Source of the DNA: Rhodoferax sp.
GTDB lineage: Bacteria; Pseudomonadota; Gammaproteobacteria; Burkholderiales; Burkholderiaceae_C
Direction of reading: 5' to 3'
NCBI RefSeq assembly: GCF_030653815.1
Contig: NZ_JAURYQ010000024.1
Coordinates: 1 to 64,000, forward strand
Length of the DNA: 64,000 bases
Position 1 is the first letter of the stretch, and each line of letters starts with the position of its first letter. Positions 52,418-60,423 of this stretch are shown here, in pieces. Below the pieces are notes generated by a model. That model did not search any database and was not told where the DNA came from. It worked only from the letters and a program-made list of their open reading frames with translations. The position numbers and the translations under genes are program-made.

Positions 52418-52713
52418 GGCTGGCTTCCCGGGACCGTACTGGCCGGGCGCTCGGTGTAGGTGACATAGGCCGTGACGGCCGGGGTTGCCGCACGCATTTG
52501 CAGCTTTGAGCTGGCCAGACTTTCAACCCGCGCCGAAGTGGCCTGGGCCCGCTTCTCGACCTGCAACCGTTCGTTTTCTGCAGCCAGCTTCAGCGCTTGC
52601 GACTTGGCCCGGTCGAGCTCGGAGTAGACCCGGCGCGACTCGTACTGGACATTGACCAGGTACAGGGCACTGAGCAGCACGCCCAGCAACAACACCAGGT
52701 TGAGCCGCATCAT
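52414..52713 (-). CDS. ftsL: Cell division protein FtsL
   Basis: A 99-residue bitopic protein. An N-terminal membrane helix (about 3-22, [18 protein letters not shown]) is followed by a coiled coil with leucine/alanine heptads (about 25-65) that pairs with FtsB. Sequence conservation of FtsL is low; the assignment rests on topology plus its place between rsmH and ftsI, both overlapped by 4 nt. Confidence 0.93.
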   Translation of the reverse strand: MMRLNLVLLLGVLLSALYLVNVQYESRRVYSELDRAKSQALKLAAENERLQVEKRAQATSARVESLASSKLQMRAATPAVTAYVTYTERPASTVPGSQP

Positions 52714-53687
52714 GGGCGCGACTCCGAGGCGACTGGCCCGATGCGCTCGGCCACCCGCATGATGGCACTGCGCGAACGCGGGTTGGCGGCCACCTCGACC
52801 GCGCCGGGCTTGACCCGTGCCAGCACCTTGAATTGCATCACCTGGGGAGCGGCAAAAGGTGCCCGACGGTCAAACACCTCGCGTGAATGCTTGGCCAGGA
52901 ACTGCTTGACGATGCGGTCTTCCAGCGAATGAAAACTGATCACCACCAGCCGTCCGCCCGGTTGCAGCACCTTGAGGCTGGCTGCTAGCGCCTGTTGCAG
53001 CTCTTCAAGCTCGGCGTTAATGAAAATCCGAAAAGCCTGAAATGTGCGCGTTGCAGGGTCTTTGCCCGGCTCGCGGGTTTTGACCGTGTCAGCCACGAGC
53101 TGGGCCAGTTCAGTGGTGGTTGAAAGGGGGCCCCGTGCCTGTCGGCGCGCAACAATCGCCTTTGCAATGGCGCCAGCAAACCGTTCTTCACCATAATCAC
53201 GAATTACCTCCAGAATGTCATCCAGCTCGGCATGCGCCAGCCACTCGGCCACGCTCTGCCCGCGCGTGGTGTCCATGCGCATGTCCAGCGGACCTGCGCC
53301 CCTGAAACTGAAACCGCGCGCCGGGTTGTCCACCTGGGGTGAACTGATACCCAGGTCGAGCAACACGCCGGCCACACTGGCAGGCGGTAATTCGCCCAAA
53401 TGGCTGAAGCCCTGGTGGCGAATGGAAAAACGGGGGTCGGTGATGCTGGCAGCCTCGGCCAGCGCGTCCGGGTCCTTGTCAAAGGCAATCAGGCGGGCAT
53501 TGGCCGGCAAACGCGACAGGATCAGGCGGCTGTGACCACCGCGGCCAAAGGTGGCATCGACAAAGACCGGCGCCTGGCCAGCAGACTGCGGCTCGGCCGT
53601 CTGACGTGCAGCGTCGGCCACCCCGAGCAAAGCGTCGACTGCTTCACTCAATAAGACGGTGGTATGGGTCCATGCAGTTTCCACCAC
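52710..53687 (-). CDS. rsmH: 16S rRNA (cytosine1402-N4)-methyltransferase
   Basis: A 325-residue SAM-dependent methyltransferase (MraW) acting on 16S rRNA C1402. It starts with [16 protein letters not shown], followed by the SAM loop [36 protein letters not shown], and the C-terminal [16 protein letters not shown], all diagnostic. It follows mraZ by 6 bp and overlaps ftsL by 4 nt. Confidence 0.97.
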   Translation of the reverse strand: MVETAWTHTTVLLSEAVDALLGVADAARQTAEPQSAGQAPVFVDATFGRGGHSRLILSRLPANARLIAFDKDPDALAEAASITDPRFSIRHQGFSHLGELPPASVAGVLLDLGISSPQVDNPARGFSFRGAGPLDMRMDTTRGQSVAEWLAHAELDDILEVIRDYGEERFAGAIAKAIVARRQARGPLSTTTELAQLVADTVKTREPGKDPATRTFQAFRIFINAELEELQQALAASLKVLQPGGRLVVISFHSLEDRIVKQFLAKHSREVFDRRAPFAAPQVMQFKVLARVKPGAVEVAANPRSRSAIMRVAERIGPVASESRP

Positions 53688-53693
53688 GGGCCT

Positions 53694-54122
53694 TCAGAAA
53701 GAGAAGTCCTTGAAGACATCGGGCATGTCACCCTGCATGGCCTGCGCCTCCTGGGCGTCATAGGTGGCCTTGTCCCACAACTCGAAAGAGTTGCCCATGC
53801 CCAGCAACACCGATTCCTTGGTGATGCCGGCCGCTGCGCGCAGTTCGGGCGAAATCAGCACACGCCCGGTGCTGTCGAGCTCGACGTCCATGGCGTTGCC
53901 AAGAAAAATACGCTTCCACCATTGCGCCGACATGGGCAAGGCGGCAATGCGCGCACTGAACTTTTCCCATTCGGGACGCGGGAAAATCATCAGGCAGCCG
54001 TGCGGGTGTTTGGTGATGGTGAGCTGACCCGCGGCCAGGGCGTTCAAGACGTCACGATGCCGGGTCGGCACAGACAGCCGACCCTTTGCGTCAAGACTTA
54101 ATGAGGAAGCCCCTTGAAACAC
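53694..54122 (-). CDS. mraZ: Transcriptional regulator MraZ
   Basis: A 142-residue AbrB-like DNA-binding protein with two MraZ repeats. The first begins [21 protein letters not shown]-type, the second contains [15 protein letters not shown]. In E. coli it represses its own dcw operon. The GTG at 54122 matches the family N-terminus (MF-x-GA); a GTG at 54176 opens the same frame but lies inside the operator repeats. First gene of the cluster; rsmH follows 6 bp later. Confidence 0.95.
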   Translation of the reverse strand: MFQGASSLSLDAKGRLSVPTRHRDVLNALAAGQLTITKHPHGCLMIFPRPEWEKFSARIAALPMSAQWWKRIFLGNAMDVELDSTGRVLISPELRAAAGITKESVLLGMGNSFELWDKATYDAQEAQAMQGDMPDVFKDFSF

Positions 54123-54166
54123 GATAGCTGGCCTTTGATTTTCAAATTGAACGGGGAAACGGTGGT

Positions 54167-54206
54167 GTAAAAGCACAATTCACCACTAAATTGCACTTTT
54201 TTGCAC
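54167..54206 (-). promoter_or_regulatory. Putative MraZ operator: four GTG repeats at 10-bp spacing
   Basis: On the reverse strand GTGCA, GTGCA, GTGGT and GTGCT start at 54206, 54196, 54186 and 54176, each exactly ten bases apart with A/T-rich spacers. MraZ of E. coli binds pentameric GTGGG-like repeats with the same 10-bp period in front of its own gene. The repeats overlap the candidate -10 box, consistent with autorepression. Confidence 0.65.
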
Positions 54207-54232
54207 TGTAGCAGTAAAAACTGCGTGTGCAA
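54205..54232 (-). promoter_or_regulatory. Candidate mraZ (dcw) promoter
   Basis: On the reverse strand TTGCAC (54232-54227) is followed after 16 bp by TACAGT (54210-54205). The match to sigma70 boxes is moderate. Its value lies mainly in its position just at the GTG repeat array. Confidence 0.4.
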
Positions 54233-54307
54233 ACCTCTTTGCGAAAAATTTTTACAATGAAATCAAAGACTTAGAAGCGATTCAGAACCTTGATTCAGGT
54301 TAAATAT

Positions 54308-54341
54308 CGTTCTAAATGAAGCACTTAGCGTTCTAAGTGAA
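54308..54341 (-). promoter_or_regulatory. Direct repeat pair TTCA(C/T)TTAGAACG, 21-bp spacing
   Basis: Read on the reverse strand, TTCACTTAGAACG and TTCATTTAGAACG start 21 bp (two helical turns) apart. The first is also part of a hairpin, CACTTAG-CGTT-CTAAGTG (54322-54339). A further related CTTCTAAGT lies about 40 bp on, towards mraZ. This resembles an operator for an unidentified regulator. Confidence 0.4.
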
Positions 54342-54369
54342 TGTGATGTGTGAGGAAAACTCTAATCGG

Positions 54370-54410
54370 TTGGGGTCAGAGCACGTCGCGTTGCGAGTGG
54401 TCTGAATCCT
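54370..54410. repeat. REP-like element, copy A (degenerate)
   Basis: TTGGGGTCAGAGCA at the left and TCTGAATCC at the right form the outer arms of the same element as copies B and C, with a diverged centre (GTCGCGTTGCGAG). Confidence 0.6.
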
Positions 54411-54415
54411 AATCA

Positions 54416-54464
54416 GTTGAGGACAGAGCAAATTTGCTGCGCAAATCTTGGTCTGGCCCGCAAG
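54416..54464. repeat. REP-like element, copy B
   Basis: It starts GTTGAGGACAGAGCA, has a central hairpin ATTTGC-TGC-GCAAAT, and ends GGTCTGGCCCGCAA. It matches copy C over nearly its whole length and ends 9 bp before the hslU stop codon. Confidence 0.75.
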
Positions 54465-54473
54465 GTTTCAGGT

Positions 54474-55805
54474 TTAAAGAATATACCTGCTCAAATCTTC
54501 GTTTTGGCTGAGCTCGGCCAGGCGTGCATCGACATAAGCCGCATCGATCTGGATGGATTGGCCGGTCAGATTGGCGGCGTTGAAGCTGACTTCGTCGAGC
54601 AGGCGCTCCATCACGGTGGACAGGCGGCGGGCGCCAATATTTTCGGTGCGCTCATTGACATCGAAGGCAATCTGCGCCAAGCGTTGAATACCGGCTTCGG
54701 AAAATTCCACCGTCACCTGCTCGGTCGCCAGCAGCGCCTGGTACTGCTTGACCAGCGAGGCCGTGGTTTGCGTCAGGATCGAGACAAAATCGGCGACCGA
54801 CAAGGACTGCAACTCGACCCGGATCGGGAAGCGCCCCTGCAACTCGGGAATCAGGTCACTGGGCTTGCTCAAATGAAACGCACCCGAGGCAATGAACAAA
54901 ATGTGGTCGGTCTTGACCATGCCGTACTTGGTCGACACCGTGGTGCCTTCGACCAGCGGCAGCAGGTCGCGCTGCACGCCCTGGCGCGAAACCTCGGCAC
55001 CGCTGCCTTCTGAACGCGACGTGACCTTGTCGATTTCATCAATGAAGACAATGCCGTTTTGTTCCAGCATCTGCAACGCCTGCAGCTTGATCTCTTCTTC
55101 ATTGACCAGTTTGCCCGCTTCTTCTTCTGTCAACAGCTTGAGCGCTTCGGCAATCTTGAGCTTGCGCTTGTGCACCTTGTTCTGGTTGAGCTGGCCAAAC
55201 ATGCCGCGCAATTGCTCGGTCATCTCTTCCATGCCGGCCGGCCCCATGATTTCAAGCTGCGGCGTGTTTTGCGCCACGTCAAGCTCGATGTCACGGTCAT
55301 CGAGCTGACCTTCGCGCAGTTTCTTGCGGAAGGTCTGACGCGCCACGCTCTCGGGTTCGCCACCTTCCACCACGCCAAACTCCTGGCGCGGCATCGGTAT
55401 CAGGATGTCGAGCACCCGGTCTTCGGCGGCGTCGGCGGCGCGCTCGCGCACCTGTTTGGTTGCAACCTGGCGCGTTTGTTTGACCGCAATGTCGGCCAGG
55501 TCACGGATGATGGCGTCGACGTCCTTGCCGACATAGCCCACCTCGGTGAACTTGGTGGCCTCGACCTTGATGAAGGGCGCATCGGCCAGCCGTGCCAGGC
55601 GGCGTGCAATTTCGGTTTTGCCCACACCCGTGGGACCGATCATCAGGATGTTCTTGGGCGTGATCTCGCTGCGCAACTCGGGGCCGACCTGCTGGCGGCG
55701 CCAGCGGTTGCGCAGGGCGATGGCCACCGCACGCTTGGCCTGCTGCTGGCCGACGATGTGTTTGTCGAGCTCGGCGACGATTTGCTGGGGGGTAAGACTA
55801 GACAT
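54474..55805 (-). CDS. hslU: HslU, ATPase of the HslUV protease
   Basis: A 443-residue AAA+ unfoldase that feeds proteins to HslV. It starts [20 protein letters not shown], with Walker [17 protein letters not shown], the inserted I-domain (about 110-240), Walker [11 protein letters not shown] and C-terminal SRYIL docking into HslV. The start at 55805 is standard; the frame stays open 13 codons upstream only because it runs into the REP-like copy C. It follows hslV on the same strand. Confidence 0.97.
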   Translation of the reverse strand: MSSLTPQQIVAELDKHIVGQQQAKRAVAIALRNRWRRQQVGPELRSEITPKNILMIGPTGVGKTEIARRLARLADAPFIKVEATKFTEVGYVGKDVDAIIRDLADIAVKQTRQVATKQVRERAADAAEDRVLDILIPMPRQEFGVVEGGEPESVARQTFRKKLREGQLDDRDIELDVAQNTPQLEIMGPAGMEEMTEQLRGMFGQLNQNKVHKRKLKIAEALKLLTEEEAGKLVNEEEIKLQALQMLEQNGIVFIDEIDKVTSRSEGSGAEVSRQGVQRDLLPLVEGTTVSTKYGMVKTDHILFIASGAFHLSKPSDLIPELQGRFPIRVELQSLSVADFVSILTQTTASLVKQYQALLATEQVTVEFSEAGIQRLAQIAFDVNERTENIGARRLSTVMERLLDEVSFNAANLTGQSIQIDAAYVDARLAELSQNEDLSRYIL

Positions 55806-55815
55806 TGTTTGATCT

Positions 55816-55863
55816 GTTGGGGTCAGAGCAAAATTGCTGCGCAATTCTTGATCTGACCCGCAA
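55816..55863. repeat. REP-like element, copy C, between hslV and hslU
   Basis: Outer arms GGGTCAGA (55820-55827) and TCTGACCC (55852-55859) and an inner hairpin AATTGC-TGC-GCAATT (55832-55846) make a nested stem-loop. It fills nearly the whole gap between the hslV stop (55868) and the hslU start (55805), so it would fold within the hslVU mRNA. Confidence 0.8.
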
Positions 55864-55867
55864 TGAA

Positions 55868-56413
55868 TTAAAGTGACTCAATCGTGTGGTTCATGTTGGT
55901 ATAGATGCAAATCTCACCAGCAATTTCAAGCGATTTTTTGACCATGTCGGTGGCCGACAGGTCGGTGTGGTTGAGCAGGGCAATGGCCGCCGCCTGGGCA
56001 TAGGCACCGCCCGACCCAATGGCGACAATGCCGTTCTCGGGCTCCAGCACGTCGCCGTTGCCAGTGATGATGAGCGACGCCTCCAGGTCGGCCACCGCCA
56101 GCATGGCTTCCAGACGACGCAGCACGCGGTCGGTGCGCCAGTCCTTGGTGAGCTCGATGGCGGCGCGCACCAGATGACCCTGGTGTTTTTCCAGTTTGGC
56201 CTCAAAGCGCTCAAACAGCGTGAAGGCGTCGGCCGTGGCACCGGCAAAACCGGCCAACACCTTGCCGTGGTAGAGCTTGCGCACCTTGCGTGCCGTGCCC
56301 TTGACCACAATGTTGCCCAGCGTCACCTGGCCGTCGCCGCCAATGGCGACCTGCACCCCCTCAGGGGTCTTGCGGCGCACACTGATGATGGTGGTGCCGT
56401 GAAATTGCTCCAT
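55868..56413 (-). CDS. hslV: HslV, peptidase of the HslUV protease
   Basis: A 181-residue threonine protease of proteasome type. The catalytic Thr becomes the N-terminus after removal of a short propeptide (MEQFHG, then TTIISVRR; Thr7). The sequence GDGQVTLGN and the C-terminal part with [12 protein letters not shown] are typical. Twelve subunits form a chamber capped by HslU. It lies 23 bp after the STAS-domain gene. Confidence 0.97.
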   Translation of the reverse strand: MEQFHGTTIISVRRKTPEGVQVAIGGDGQVTLGNIVVKGTARKVRKLYHGKVLAGFAGATADAFTLFERFEAKLEKHQGHLVRAAIELTKDWRTDRVLRRLEAMLAVADLEASLIITGNGDVLEPENGIVAIGSGGAYAQAAAIALLNHTDLSATDMVKKSLEIAGEICIYTNMNHTIESL

Positions 56414-56436
56414 GAAATTCCTTTGTTGATCGAGGC

Positions 56437-58137
56437 CTAATGGCTTCGCGTCAGCACTTGGGCGTGCTGGTTGATGCCAATCAGATTGAAAAAGGCGGCG
56501 ACCAAAAACGGCACGTCCCTGAATTCAATCTGATGCCCCAGCGCCTGACCCCGGGCCACCCAATTCAGCAGGCTGCCAGCGGCAGAAAAATCGACCCGGA
56601 TCAGCTGCTGACATGAAATGACCAGGGTCTGCCTGGGCTTGCCGGCGTTGTCCAACACCGGCAAGCCAGTGACCACGTCACCGTAAAGCTCACCCACCAA
56701 AGCCACAGCCTGCGCAGGCGCTGACGGGGCAGCTGGCGCCGCGGGCGTGCTTGCGCTGGACAGGTCGACCCCGGGCTGGCGCAACACGCAGCTTGCGGGT
56801 GACCAGGCACCGGGGGCCGTCTCGAACGTCATGCAAAATTCAAACGCCGCCAATTCAAAATCATCCTGCCACTGCAGGACACGCAACAGGTCCATGCGCA
56901 GAGCCCACCAGTACGCAGCGGTCTGACGGGCACCTCGGGGCGTGGCAGCGCGCACCAATTGCACCAACACCTGCTCACCCTGAAATTCCAGGCAGCCCGG
57001 CTGGGTGCTCCAGGCGGCAAACAAGGCGGCCAGGCGCTGCGCCGCGGCGGCCGTGATCTCCCTGAGGTCCGACCAATCCAGCGACAAACAATCCGTCACA
57101 GGCAGCACGTCGGGCAAAGAGGCCAGCGCCGACGCATCAAGAAGCGCCGGGCTGCGCCAGACCAAAGGCTGCGGCGCAGCCAATGGCGCGGGCTCAGGCG
57201 CTTTGAACAAGGGTGTCCAGACGGGTGCCGGACAGGCAAACTGGTGTGCAAAGTTTTCCGCTTCACGGGCAAAACTGGCTTGCTGCCCCAGACTGCGGTA
57301 CAGATCAAACAGGGCTTCGGCCTGGGCCTGAACCACGACCGTGAGCGCGGGTTGGGCCCGCAAGGCGGTCAACAATACCGACTCTGCACCGGCGTCGTCG
57401 CCATTGGCAAAGCGCACCGCGGCCTCTTCCAGATCCGGGTCGGCCAGGTTGTCATTGAGCTCCGAGACCAACAATTTGGCTGCATCAAAGCCATGCGCGT
57501 CGGTCACCGGGCGCGGCGGCACTTCCGCGTCCGGGAACAGGTCAGCGCCGAAAGAAGAGGTCCCGGTCTGCAGCGTCGGCACCTGCCCCAGCAAGGTCGG
57601 AATATCGTCAAAATCCATCCGGCTGTGCTTGACCTGAGTCGAGGCAAACAGGCTGTCATCGCTGGCATCCGGGGCCTGCGCGCCGGTCAGGGTGGGCTCC
57701 GACTCGGTCACGGGCCCCGGCTTTTGCCCCTTCCACCACTGGCGCGACATCTGGGCTTCAATCTCGTCAATTTTGCGCAGGGTCATGGCCCGCTCATCCA
57801 GATCGCTGAGGTTCGTGGGCGCGCCAAAGGAGGTGGGTTTGTCGCCCGCATCGGGCTTGGCAATCGAGGCCTGGCGCCGCAGTTGGCGCAACTCATCGAA
57901 CTCGCACTTGCGAATCGCATCCTCATGGCGCTTGCGATCGATCATGTCCTTGAGCGTCTGGCGGTTATGTGCCAGGGTCGGCTCGATCGCCAACTCGGAT
58001 TCGGGTTCGGCGTCTGATGCTGATCCGGATTCGCCTTCGGCCTCGATCTTGTCCAGGTCGCTCCAATGCACGCTTGGATTGCGAACAAACTTGGCGACCT
58101 TGGCCAGTAATCGTGAGCCGGTGGGTAGCGTAGCCAT
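56437..58137 (-). CDS. STAS-domain-like protein of unknown function
   Basis: A 566-residue soluble protein. The N-terminal half is acidic and low complexity (about 30-200, with runs such as [17 protein letters not shown]). A middle helical region follows (about 210-300). The last 90 residues look like a STAS domain: [12 protein letters not shown], then [22 protein letters not shown], with the usual serine of an anti-sigma antagonist replaced by an alanine-rich DFSAAG. It sits between dksA and hslV. STAS proteins relay signals by protein contact, but the partner here is unknown. The start at 58137 (MATLPTGS) or 58146 is equally possible. Confidence 0.65.
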   Translation of the reverse strand: MATLPTGSRLLAKVAKFVRNPSVHWSDLDKIEAEGESGSASDAEPESELAIEPTLAHNRQTLKDMIDRKRHEDAIRKCEFDELRQLRRQASIAKPDAGDKPTSFGAPTNLSDLDERAMTLRKIDEIEAQMSRQWWKGQKPGPVTESEPTLTGAQAPDASDDSLFASTQVKHSRMDFDDIPTLLGQVPTLQTGTSSFGADLFPDAEVPPRPVTDAHGFDAAKLLVSELNDNLADPDLEEAAVRFANGDDAGAESVLLTALRAQPALTVVVQAQAEALFDLYRSLGQQASFAREAENFAHQFACPAPVWTPLFKAPEPAPLAAPQPLVWRSPALLDASALASLPDVLPVTDCLSLDWSDLREITAAAAQRLAALFAAWSTQPGCLEFQGEQVLVQLVRAATPRGARQTAAYWWALRMDLLRVLQWQDDFELAAFEFCMTFETAPGAWSPASCVLRQPGVDLSSASTPAAPAAPSAPAQAVALVGELYGDVVTGLPVLDNAGKPRQTLVISCQQLIRVDFSAAGSLLNWVARGQALGHQIEFRDVPFLVAAFFNLIGINQHAQVLTRSH

Positions 58138-58173
58138 ATCAATCAAACCGACGCCGGGAACCTTCAGACATGC

Positions 58174-59295
58174 TCAGTCACCAAACATTTTCTGTTTGAG
58201 CTCGCGGCGCTGCTGCGCTTCCAGGGACAGCGTGGCAGTGGGCCGTGCCAGCAGTCGCCCGACACCAATGGCCTCGCCGGTTTCATCACAGTAGCCGTAG
58301 TCGCCGGCATCGATGCGGGTGATCGACTGCTCAATCTTCTTGAGCAATTTGCGCTCACGGTCACGGGTGCGCAATTCCAGGGCATGCTCTTCCTCGATGG
58401 TGGCACGGTCGGCAGGGTCAGGCACCACCACCGTGTCTTCGCGCAGATGCTCGGTGGTTTCACCGGCATTGCTGAGCATGTCATTCTTGAGTTGAACCAG
58501 TTTCAGCTTGAAGTACGCCAACTGCGTGTCGTTCATGTACTCGTCGTCCGACATGGCCAGGATCTCGGCATCGACCAGTTCGCTGACCGGCTTGGTTTTC
58601 CAGTTGTTGGCCAGCTTCTTGTCTTTTTTAACCGATGAAGCCAGGGGTGACACGATGGGCATGACGCTGGTCATCTGGGTAAAGCTGGACTTGGCGGCGG
58701 TGGAGGCCACGGCCTGGGCCATGGATGGCACGGTCAATTGCGCCAGGCGCGAAGAAGGCCGGCCGGTACGCACCGGCACGCCGGAGGGTGTCATCTGGGT
58801 GGTGGGCGCGGCGACTTTGGCGACAGGTTTGACAGCCGCTGGTGCGGTCACTTTGGGGGATACGGGAGTTTGAGTGGTCACTTCTTGGGGCTTTTTCTTG
58901 GGGGCGGGTTTCACAGGCTTGGCCACCAGGTTGACGCTTGCCTTGGCTGCCTTGACAACGGCCGGCTTGACTGCCGCAGGTTTGACTGCCGCCACTTTGA
59001 CCGGCTGGACCTTGGCGGGCGCCGTCATCTTGACGGAGGCTGCTGACTTGGCAGGCTTGCCAGCTTGCACAGCTTTGCCAACTTTCGCAGGCTGAACAAG
59101 TGCGGCGGCTTTTTTGGCAGTCGCTTGGGGTTTGGCAGTTTGCGCTTTCACGGGTGACCTCCTGGCGGGATTATCCTGAACGATGGGCGTCTGGTCTGTC
59201 ATGCTGACAAGCTCAGGCAAGGATTTTTCACTGGCGGGCGAGTGTACCGTCTTGGCCGGCAAAAACCCCATCATTTGCAAAAGCGAGACAAACAT
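58174..59295 (-). CDS. dksA: DksA-family RNA polymerase-binding protein with long basic N-terminal tail
   Basis: A 373-residue protein whose last 130 residues form DksA, which binds the RNA polymerase secondary channel and works with ppGpp. The coiled-coil tip D293-x2-D296-x-A298 is intact. The zinc-finger region reads C336-x2-T339-x17-S357-x2-A360, so only one of four cysteines remains. Residues 32 to about 244 are rich in Lys, Ala, Pro and Val with KPA-type repeats. The start is uncertain: 59295 or an internal ATG at 59202 (MTDQTPIVQD). Downstream of a COG0523 GTPase gene on the same strand. Confidence 0.92.
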   Translation of the reverse strand: MFVSLLQMMGFLPAKTVHSPASEKSLPELVSMTDQTPIVQDNPARRSPVKAQTAKPQATAKKAAALVQPAKVGKAVQAGKPAKSAASVKMTAPAKVQPVKVAAVKPAAVKPAVVKAAKASVNLVAKPVKPAPKKKPQEVTTQTPVSPKVTAPAAVKPVAKVAAPTTQMTPSGVPVRTGRPSSRLAQLTVPSMAQAVASTAAKSSFTQMTSVMPIVSPLASSVKKDKKLANNWKTKPVSELVDAEILAMSDDEYMNDTQLAYFKLKLVQLKNDMLSNAGETTEHLREDTVVVPDPADRATIEEEHALELRTRDRERKLLKKIEQSITRIDAGDYGYCDETGEAIGVGRLLARPTATLSLEAQQRRELKQKMFGD

Positions 59296-59325
59296 GCGTG
59301 CTTGACTTCGGGTTACATCACAAAC

Positions 59326-60375
59326 TTACACCAGGCTTTGCGCCATGCCCTGCAGAAAAATATCCTTGGGCAGGTCAATGCCAATGAAGACCATTTTGCT
59401 GCACGGCGTCTCCTCGGGACCCCAGGCCGGGCCCAGGTCACTGCCCATCAACTGGTGCACGCCCTGAAAAATCACCTTGCGGTCGGTACCCTGCATGTAC
59501 AGCACTCCCTTGTAGCGCAGCATGCGCGGGCCGTAGATATTGACAATGGCGCCCAAAAAGTCTTCCAGCTTGGCCGGATCAAAAGGGCGCTCCGAACGGA
59601 ACACAAAGCTTTTGACATCGTCTTCATGGGCGTGATGGTGGCCGTGCTGGTGCGACGGATGATCGCAATGCTCGCCGTGTTCGTGGTCATGCGCATGGTC
59701 GTGCCCTGCGTGATCTTCTTCCTTGAGGAAATCGGGGTCGATGTCGAGCTTGCTGTTGAGGTTGAAGCCGCGCAAATCAAATACCTGACTCAAGGGCACC
59801 TCGCCAAAATGCACCGCTTGCTGCGGCGCGCGCGGGTTCATGTGCTTGAGCCGGTGCATCAGGTCGGCCGTTTCTTCACTTGAGACCAGATCGGTCTTGC
59901 TGATGAAGATCTGGTCGGCAAAGCCGACCTGGCGGCGCGCTTCCTGGCGGTCATCGAGCTGCTGGTTGGCGTGCTTGGCATCGACCAGCGTCAGGATGGA
60001 GTCCAGCAGGTAGCTCTCTGCAATCTCGTCATCCATGAAAAAGGTCTGCGCCACCGGGCCAGGATCGGCCAGGCCGGTGGTCTCGATCACCACGCGGTCA
60101 AAGTCGAGCAGTCCCTGGCGCTTTTTGGCCGCCAGCAGCTGCAGGGCTTCACGCAGGTCTTCGCGAATGGTGCAGCAAATGCAGCCGTTGCTCATCTGGA
60201 TGATCTGCTCCTTGGAGTCGGTCACCAGAATGTCGTTGTCGATGTTTTCTTCGCCAAACTCGTTTTCGATGATGGCGATCTTCTGGCCGTGGGCCTCCGA
60301 GAGCACGCGTTTGAGCAGCGTGGTTTTGCCGGAACCCAGAAAACCGGTCAGGATGGTGGCAGGAATGAGGCTCAT
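59326..60375 (-). CDS. COG0523/CobW-family GTPase (metal chaperone, YjiA/ZNG1-like)
   Basis: A 349-residue G3E GTPase. Walker A is GFLGSGKT (11-18), the metal-binding CxCC motif is C65-I-C67-C68, and ENEFGEENID follows the typical switch pattern. A histidine-rich loop (about 220-250, with runs of HDHAHDHEH) separates the GTPase from the C-terminal CobW domain. Such proteins deliver zinc or cobalt to client enzymes. It lies just upstream of the cysteine-poor dksA on the same strand, 30 bp apart. Confidence 0.93.
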   Translation of the reverse strand: MSLIPATILTGFLGSGKTTLLKRVLSEAHGQKIAIIENEFGEENIDNDILVTDSKEQIIQMSNGCICCTIREDLREALQLLAAKKRQGLLDFDRVVIETTGLADPGPVAQTFFMDDEIAESYLLDSILTLVDAKHANQQLDDRQEARRQVGFADQIFISKTDLVSSEETADLMHRLKHMNPRAPQQAVHFGEVPLSQVFDLRGFNLNSKLDIDPDFLKEEDHAGHDHAHDHEHGEHCDHPSHQHGHHHAHEDDVKSFVFRSERPFDPAKLEDFLGAIVNIYGPRMLRYKGVLYMQGTDRKVIFQGVHQLMGSDLGPAWGPEETPCSKMVFIGIDLPKDIFLQGMAQSLV

Positions 60376-60423
60376 ATCAGGGCAGGAGCAAAGGGTGCGA
60401 GTGTAACGACCCGGGCTTAAAAC

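Larger units (their letters stand above)
54123..54473. other. hslU-mraZ intergenic region (regulatory and repeat DNA)
   Basis: No gene is seen here. From the hslU side it holds two REP-like elements (54370-54464), a set of TTCA(C/T)TTAGAACG repeats (54308-54341), a small AACCT-6-AGGTT inverted repeat (54287-54302), a candidate promoter and four GTG repeats in front of mraZ. The part from 54181 to 54340 is clearly more AT-rich than its neighbours. Confidence 0.8.

Noticed and set aside
53694-54176. mraZ start at 54176 (160 residues)
   Set aside because: The extra 18 residues are encoded by the operator repeat region and do not match the MraZ N-terminus, which begins at GTG 54122.
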